NCBI RefSeq assembly: GCF_028583425.1
Contig: NC_072791.1
Location: 46,507,368 to 46,571,367, forward strand
DNA length: 64,000 nt
Origin: Eublepharis macularius
Lineage: Eukaryota; Chordata; Lepidosauria; Squamata; Eublepharidae
Direction: 5' to 3'
A program made the position numbers and the translations under genes. Shown here piece by piece: positions 30,701-39,700 of this stretch. Numbering within the stretch: the stretch's first letter is position 1; every line of letters begins with the position of its first letter. Under the pieces are notes generated by a model. That model had not been told where the DNA came from and did no database searches. It saw only the letters and a program-made list of their open reading frames with translations.

Positions 30701-33700
30701 TACAGCCCCTGGAATCTCCCAGCATATGGGAGAAAGAGCTTCCTCTGCCTGTCCCTGGAGGGCTGCTGTCAGTCAGGGTAGACACGAATGAGGTAGATGG
30801 ACCAGTGGCCTGACTCAGCATAAGGCAGGTATAGAATGTTCATAACTCCTACCAACACGCTACCCGCCCACAAATTAGAGAGTATTTTGCTGTTAATTCA
30901 ATTGAAGAAAACTGACTGCATGGTGTCCACTTAAATTGCATAGTCCACAACTGAATGGTGTCAGTCAGTAAGGTTAATGTGTTAGATGGGATCTGGTTAT
31001 CTGCTTTGGATGGGATAAGCCATTCTCTGACAGACTCTTAAAAGCTTGGGGGTCTTGTTAGAGCCTTCCCTGAGAAAAACTAGTGTGTATAGTGGTTTAT
31101 TTCCAACTTCATTTAGCACAGAAATTATCTTGGTTGAATGGAGCTGGTCTAGCCACACCGATTTATAGCTTTATTTCTTCTTTGGGTTCTGTTGTGAGAG
31201 AAAAGCAGTATACAAGTATTTAAAACAAATTCATATTACACTTATACTTACACTTCTAATTAAAGGATCATGTACGCCAAATTGTTCTAGCACAAGTTAA
31301 AAATTTATAGATCACTTTAAACAAATATACTTCACAGCAAGAAAAGTGCAGATGTCACAGACATGATTGGGAAAGTAACTAATGTTAGGGTTAAAAGTTT
31401 TCTTCTAGAGCAAAGGCAACCTATTTCATGCCATCTGCTCATTTAGAAAGTCAATGCAAAGTTTGAATTTTTTTTACACTCAGTCCCTCCTCATAAAGAC
31501 TGAGGTTTGAATGGCATAGAATCCCCCTTCTCCTAATATCATGCAATGAGATATTAAAGTTGGTAACCATAATCAAGAGATCCAACGGTATTTAAATTAC
31601 TGAGACGAATGTTTCTCATAGCACTTTTCTGTTTCAAATTTATGTTTATATAAAGTTACTACAGTAAAGTGTCCAGGCAACCCATAAACAAATAGTGCAA
31701 CTTGTACTTCAATCAGGGTTATCTCCACTTCCTAAGATCAATTGCACAGTCTGACCTAATATACACAATCCAGAGTTGTACAATCCCAAGTTAATCATTT
31801 GAAAAGCTCCAGAATAATCAGTTTGCACAATCTAAATAGATTAATTGCAGTTTGAAGTAGGTTAGTTGCTCATCTTAATCAGTGACAGACACTAAAGTTC
31901 AATGCATTGTAAGCAGGGCTTTTTTCCTGGGAAAAAGAGGTGGTGGAACTCAGTGGGTTGCCCTTGGAGAAAATGGTCACATGGCTGGTGGCCCCGCCCC
32001 CTGATCAGCGCCGGATCTAGGGTTGCCCGCGCCAGGGGCAACCCGCGCTCCCCGCACTGCGTGATGACATCACTTTGGTGACATCATCATGCAGGGCGGA
32101 ACGGCGGAGGCAGCGTGTGGGGCTGGGAAGCCGCCCACACCATTCGCCTCCCCACAGGAGAGGGGGCAGCCGGCCACCCCCTGTCCTGTGGGGCAGGCGC
32201 ATGGCGCAGGCAGCCATACAGCCCCCCGCGCTGCCTTTTGCCTGCTCCGTGGGACAGGGGGTGGCCAGCTTTCCACACACACCCTGTCCTGCAGGGCAGG
32301 CAAAAGGCAGCGCGGCCACCCGCGCCATTCGCCTGCCCCGCAGGACAGGGGGCAGCCGGCTGCCCCCTGTCCTGTGGGGCAGGCGAATGGTGCAGGCAGC
32401 CCCGCAGCCCTGTGCGCTGCCTTTTGCCTGCCCTGCAGGACAGGGGGTGCGCGGTAAGCCGGCCGCCCCCTGTCCCGCAGGGCAGGCGAAACGCAGCGCA
32501 TGGGACTGTGAGGCTGTCCGCGCTGCTGCCTGCACCCTCTGGCAGCTGCTCCCGGCACCCCCTCCCTGGTGGCACCAGGGGCAGACTACCCCCCCTCGAT
32601 CCAGCCCTGCCCCTGATCTCCAGACAGAGGGGAGTTAAGATTGCCCTCCACACCGCTGGAGTGGAGAACAATCTAAACTCCCCTCTGTCTGGAGATCAGG
32701 GGGCAGGGCCACCAGCCATGTGACCATTTTCAAGAGGTTCCGGAACTCCGTTCCACCACGTTCCCACTGAAAAAAAGTCCTGATTGTAAGTCTCCTTATG
32801 TGCCAATACTAGTAGACAGACAGGGTATAAATGCTATAAAAATAATAATTGCTGCTAAAGATATGGGAGACAAAAAAATGATGGAGTTTCTAAAAAATTA
32901 GAGCAAGATTTAGGTCCAGTAGCACCTTGGAGACAGACTAGATTTCCAAGGTGTGAGCTTTCGAGGGAGCTTTAACTCTTTTTTTTTTTTGAAAATTTTT
33001 ATTTTTTAATATCTAACACAGAAAGCTACAAAAACTACAAAAGTACAAGGGATAGAAAAGGGGCAAAGAAAGGAAAAAGGGAAGGAGGGCTGGGAAAAAG
33101 GGGAAGGCAACATACAGACAATAAACACTACACTACAATGCTTTTCCTTCATACTGCCATAATTAAAAATTAAACCTTTGTAAAATATTGCTGGAGTGGT
33201 TGACCTTACAAAATACAAATCACAATCCAACTTAAATCTTCCTCCCCCCCCAGGCCTCGGACGCAATTCTCTCTGAGCAGCAATAGCCGCAGCGCTCGTT
33301 GCCTCCCCCCCCCCTTCAAACTTCGGATCTTCTTCTTTTTGCTTGGTGTCTCGCCCAAATTCTTGTTTTTTGGCCTCAAAACCCCTTAGCTGATCTTCTG
33401 AATTTATCTTGTAAGCTTGATCTTTATAACTGAACCAAATTCCTTCCAGAAATAGCCATTTATACTTTATCCCGCATTCCCTCAGGAGAGCAGCAAGCCT
33501 TTTATACTTAAATCTTCTTTTCCGAACTAGAAATTGAATGTCCTTCAGTATCTTAACCTTATTTCCCAGAAAGTCCAAGTCCGCATTATATGAGTTGTAT
33601 AGGATAGTGTCCCGGACCCTCCTAGATGAGAATTCGATAAAAATCTCGCGAGGCAGCTGCCGCTTCGTTGCATACTTTGAAGAAGCCCGACGGACTTCCA

Positions 33701-36700
33701 AAATGGCGCTTTTTACCTCTTCTTTAGTTGCCCTCGCGGGTGCCGCCAGTAATTCCAAGGCAAGATCCCATAAATCCTCGTTTTCCTCCTCTTTCGCATT
33801 CTGGAGACGCAAAATAGTCTGTGTTCGTTCCACTTGCAGCCCGATCAGCTGATTTTCCACCAGCTTTAGCTCCTTGTTTGTTGCTCTCATGAGTGACGCA
33901 TTTTCCCGAGCAGACTTCTCTGCCCCTCCCCCGCTACTTCCTTGATGGCTTTCACATTGCTCTCAATTAAGCCCACCCTTTGATCTGTTTCATTCAGCTT
34001 GTCAACAAAGGGTTTTATGGCTTCGATGACCGATCTTTTCACCAACTCCTCGAGCGATTCCCCTTTTCCCTGCAGGGCAGCTGAAATTGACTTGCCCAAA
34101 GTAGGACTCTGCTTTTTCGCTGCCATTTTAGGGGGGGGGACCGCCAACCTTCTGAAACTCAGCGAGGGGGAAGAAATCCAAGTCTTCTTACCTTCAGATC
34201 CCACCACTCCTTCGCATACGCTTGTAATAACAGAAGGGATTCGCTTACTTACAGGCTTCCGCCTAGTCCTGTTCTTTGCCGTTTTCCATGGCCCGGCAGC
34301 ACACAGGGTGCCGCGCACGTCTGCCAGCCTCCATAGGGACAAACAGGCAATTTACCCCCTGCATCGATTTTCAGGGGGCTCTTCCCGGCACATCCCGGAC
34401 CCTGACTCCCTTCCTGGGAGTCCTGGGGGCTAATCTTTGCAGATCAGCCGCCCGGTCAGGCTGCTCAGACGCTTCCTCTCAGACCTGCAGAGAGGAGCAC
34501 CCGACATGGCCGAGAAAACGAAACTGAATCGAGGGAGCTTTAACTCTCGAAAGCTCACAACTTGGAAATTTAGTTCTCCTGCGGAAATACAATCAACAAT
34601 TAAGGGTTTGAAGAATAACAAATCAGCCGGTCCCGACGGCTTTCCCTCAGAATTCTATAAGAAATTCAGCGTAGTCTTAACTCAACCATTAACTGAAGCA
34701 TGCAACCATCTACTAAACACTGGTAATCAACCTCCTACTTGGAAGGAAGCAAACATAATAGTTATACCAAAACCAGGTAGAAATCATCTTAATCCATCCT
34801 CATACCGTCCCATCTCATTACTCAATCAAGATTACAAAATCTTTACCTCCGTCATGACCCAAAGACTCAACTCAATTATAAAGGACTAAATCCATCTGGA
34901 TCAGACCGGATTCATCCCTGGAAGGGATATAACGCATAACATTCACAAAACTCTACACATTCTCTCCACTTACAAACACTACGATTCAGAATTAATATTG
35001 GCATCGCTAGATATAGAAAAAGCCTTTGACACACTTGAAACAACATACCTACACTCATTACTACAACACATGAATTTTGGTCCCAAATTCTGCCAAGCCC
35101 TTCAAACTATATACTCGCAAGCCAAAGCTAGAGTGCAGGTTAACAATTCATCATCACCAGAAATAAACCTTATGAGGGGAACCAGACAGGGATGCCCACT
35201 ATCACCACTTTTATTCGCAATAGCACTAGAACCCTTAGCAAATGAAATACGAAATGACTTAAAAATCCATGGAGTTAAAATTGCATCTAAATCAATCAAA
35301 ATGAGCATGTTTGCAGATGATATGCTTCTTTATATCACAAAACCAGACACATCATTACAACAGCTACAAACAATCCTTGACACATTTTCACAAATTTCAG
35401 GCTTGAAAATTAACATACAAAAATCATTGCTAATGCCAATCAATCTTTCACAAGCAAATAAAACTAAGCTCTCCTCAGAATTTAAATTCCAATGGACTAA
35501 CAAATATCTCCCCTATCTGGGTACTAACATACCAACTAATTTGGACCATCTACTGAAATTCAATCACACACAAACAATGCAAGAAGTAAAGAAATTAATT
35601 TTGACATGGAACAAACAACAGCATAGCTGGTACTCAAGATTTCATCTGATTAAAACTTTCTTGCTTCCCAAAATGATATTTTTTGTTTCGAACCATTCCT
35701 ATATCTATACCACACAAATTACTGAAACAATGGCAAACAAGCTTTAATAACTATTTATGGAATCATAAATGACCCAGAATTGCATTTCACATATTACGAC
35801 AGAGTCCTCAAAACAGGGGCTTCAAATATCCAGACCTTGAATTATACACACACTCAGTCCATCTTTCTACTATATTACAAATACTAAGATCTAAGGAAGA
35901 AACAATTTGGTCACATATATCAGAGTCATTAAACTCCCCTTTGTCAATTCATGAAATACTTTGGAGCAATAATCGTCTTAGACCAACACAAACTGATAAC
36001 AACATACTTTGGGCAAGTCTAATGAAACTATGGGACCACTACAAAACCAAACTACTCCCACCATTATCACGGTATTCAGCTATTCTTTTTCAAGAATGGT
36101 TTCCACCAGGCTGCAGCCTATTAAACCATAAGCAATGTTTGTTTTTTTTTGAAAAATATAAATCTTTTAGACATATCTTTCTATTTGGGCCTTTTACTAA
36201 AAACTGATTTAGAAAAGAAATTAAATACTATTATCCCCTGGTTTCAGTACCTACAATTGGTCAATATGATTAATAAAATACATTTAAAAGATATAATATC
36301 AACACCTAAAACACACTTTGAAGACCTCATAGATGTGAACACTCACCATAAAAAGGGCTGATTTCAAAAGTCTACAAAATTATTATGCATTTGCATAAAC
36401 CAAAACATTACGCTTACCAAAAAAATTGGTAACAAGACTGTGACATACCGATATCCCAAAACCAATGGAAAGAAATTTGGTCATCTTCTACTTTAAACTC
36501 CAAAGCAATAAACATAAAACTTCAATCATTTAAAATCTTAACACGTTGGTATCTAACCCCTAAAAAACTTTCTGTTATCACCTCAACCTATTCACCTATG
36601 TGTTGGAAAAAATGTGGGAATATCGGCACATTTGGCCACCTATGGTGGCAGTGTCCTAAAATCAAAGCATTCTGGGAGGAGACATTAAAGCAAATAAAAT

Positions 36701-39700
36701 TAATAACAAATTATGACATACATTTCAAACCCCAACTAATATTCTTAAACCTATGGCAAAATACAAACATCCCCTCCTTTGTCCCCTCTTCCCAAGGTGT
36801 CACAATCATACAATTAGACACTAAAGTGGCCCATTAAGGATCGTTGTAGAGCCATCAAGCCTTTGTTCCCCTTTTGAGAACCACAGGGAAAGGCACCAGC
36901 CCCAGGGTACGTCTTGAGGTATTTAAGCAGGCTTCCCCTGCCATGAGGTGCGCGTGCCATCCCTATCCTGAACCTCTGCCATCTCTCTGCATGTCTAGTG
37001 CAGGCATTAGATACCACCATGCTTCGCTGCTACATCTTTCTTCCACGCCGTGACCAGGTGAGTATACCCAGTTCCGTCGATCTCAAGTAGGTCCTGCTAA
37101 TGCAAACGGCTCTGTTTTTCCTACTCTTTATTTCCTAGTTTCTTGTATGTACCTTGTTTGTGTGTGTTATCATAGGCATACGCAACACTATTAGTAAAAC
37201 ATGTTTTATCTTTATTAGTCTCGCCTCTTTATTGCACAAGTGATCTGGAAGAGGGACTCTGGTATAGCTGGTTAAGATCCGCAATAATTAAAACCCAGAC
37301 TGCATGCTAATTTCCCCATAAATAGCAGTTCTGGTAACAGGTAGTCAGGTGGATAAGAGAGGCAATGGGGGCTCATGAGGGCAAAAGCCTTGGCCCAGCT
37401 CACTGGAGTTCCTCCCTCTGTGATGCTGTCTTCACAGGGCTCCTGGCAAGTGAGTCTTGGAAAGTGTGTTAGCAAGCTACACCAAATAAGAACAATTGCT
37501 CATCCAGAAACTTCGTGAGCCACTACTGATAACTTTTCCAAAAGACATGCCTCCCATTTTCTAAGCCAATGCCAAATCCAAAAATGGGTGTATCATTTTA
37601 TAGCTCTTATAGCCAAAGAAGACATGAAATGGAAATTATGTTTGCTTATTTATGTATGTGCTGCATTCTCATTTAAACCCAGGACGAGTCTAGTTTTTAG
37701 ACAAAAGAGAGCAGGTAAGTGAGGGGAGCTGGACTCTCCCCATCCCTGTGCACTTCAGAAATTTTTTTCTCAGCTGGGCTCTGATAATAGAAGTAAGCTG
37801 GTAGAGAAGAAATTGCTTGGGATGACAGAGAGGTGAAGCAGGGGAAAGGGGATAGTTTCGCTCTCCAAACCTGTGTGGCAGTTTTTATATAACAATGAGA
37901 TCCACCACATGACTTAAATGATATCTTAATGTGGCAAACACAGACAACAAACATGGCTGCCCCTATCATGTCCAGTTTCCCTCTCAGAATGATGCTCATG
38001 GTGTATAGACCTTAATGCCACTTCCACATGTTCCAATTTTTGGGGGGTTTCCCTGTCCCAAAGCCGCGTTTTCCCGACTCACTTCGAGAATTCATCTTTC
38101 ACATGCATCATCCTTATGTGTGTTTTATGGGTGTTTGTCGCAGGAAAAAAAGGTCCCAAAACAGAAAACATGTTCTTTCTCTGCACCTCGTCACAAATGA
38201 CCTTGGCATATTCCTGTCCAATTTTTTTTTTTTGAGTGCATGTGGGATTGCGTTGTACCATTGTCCTGTCTTTCAGCTTCTGTAAAAACTGTGCATGTGT
38301 AGTTCTCCGTTCTCTACCACTGATGTCTCACTCAAGATTTTAAATGCAAAAGAGTTTAATAAATATGCAAACAGTAGAGTAGCACAATCGCACAATGCTA
38401 TATTTAAAATAAAATCAGAAATTGCATTCCATTCTCAATGTTGTTCCTAGACTGGTAGTCCAATTGCTGAGTGATCCAATGTAGCAAGCACTGCAGTATA
38501 ATTATTCTGGAAGCAGATAACGTAATAGCGCAAGTACTGTTAAAAAAAGTTAAGGAGGGGGTTATATGATCGCGCATGCAAACCAGATGCATGTGTGATG
38601 TTTAAGGGAGGGGTAATAGTGAGAGGAGGGGTTGGAGATTTCTGGGAGGACCCTTCTGAAGTGCAAAAAAAGCCTCCACATGCATTGCTATGGTAGGATA
38701 ATCGCGTGGAAAACCTGCATCAAAAAATAAACATGGACCAAAACAGGTCTCACAAAAAATGCTTAAAAATGGGATTATCATGACCTGCTCATGCATGGGA
38801 AATGATGACATGTGTAATGAGTGAGATAGCTCACCAGAGTTCCTTGGCAGGCCGTCCCATTAAGGCAGGGATAGGGAACGTCTGGCCCACGGGCCGGATA
38901 TGGCCCACAAAATCATTTGGTCTGGCCTGTAGGGCCAGCGCGTCCATTAAGGTGGAGCCAGCAGCCGCCTTGAGTGCAGCTCTCTGAAGCAGGTGCAGTA
39001 GCCCATGCCAGCCCCCGATGACCCCCCGGCCCGATCCGGCTCCAGTGCTGCAGGTTGCGCAGCGCAGAAGCAACCAGGCTGTTACTTTGTGCTCTTGCGC
39101 CCCTGGCCCGACCTGGTGGCAGTGTCGTGGGGCACGCAGTGCAAAAGCAATCAGGCTGTGCTTATTGCTTCGTGCGCTTGGTGGGTCAATCAGCCTGTGC
39201 CTATTGCTTTGTGCGCTTAATGGGTATTGGACATTGGGAAGGTCAGTTTGTAGTCCCTCAAAGTAGCTTCCAGCAGACACTCCAGTTCTTGCCGCTGTCC
39301 CTGCCAATTAGAAAGCTCCTACTCTGGCCCAGCCAGCCAGGAAAAGGGCCAGCCCCTCAAAGTAGCTTCCAACAGACACTCCAGTTTTTGCCACTGTAAA
39401 GAGAAAATGACAGGAAATGGGGGGACACATGGATCATGCCTTTCCCAGGGTTCAATCTCTCTGAAACTTGGGCGGGTCTACAGAGAACAATGAGGACTAT
39501 ATCCCCTGCAGATTTGGTGGGTATTGGACATTGGGAAGGTCAGTTTGTAGCCCCTCAAAGTAGCTTCCAGTAGACACTCCAGTTTTTGCCACTGTGAAGA
39601 GAAAAGGACCAAAGAAAAGCAGTTCCAGCCATTACGTTAGGTGTGAGTTAATTAAATGTTTGACCAAATATAGCAGGCTAATTTTTAAGTTGATAATTTT

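Noticed and set aside
32015-32723. Several overlapping reading frames of 120-200 codons on both strands
   Set aside because: They lie in the GC-rich palindromic hAT interior, overlap on both strands, and show only repeated low-complexity peptides. Composition explains them.
33538-34433. Reading frames on the + strand within the L1 ORF1 element
   Set aside because: They are antisense shadows of ORF1.
38821-39399. Reading frames up to 158 codons
   Set aside because: They are contained in a hAT element with defined ends and have no domain.
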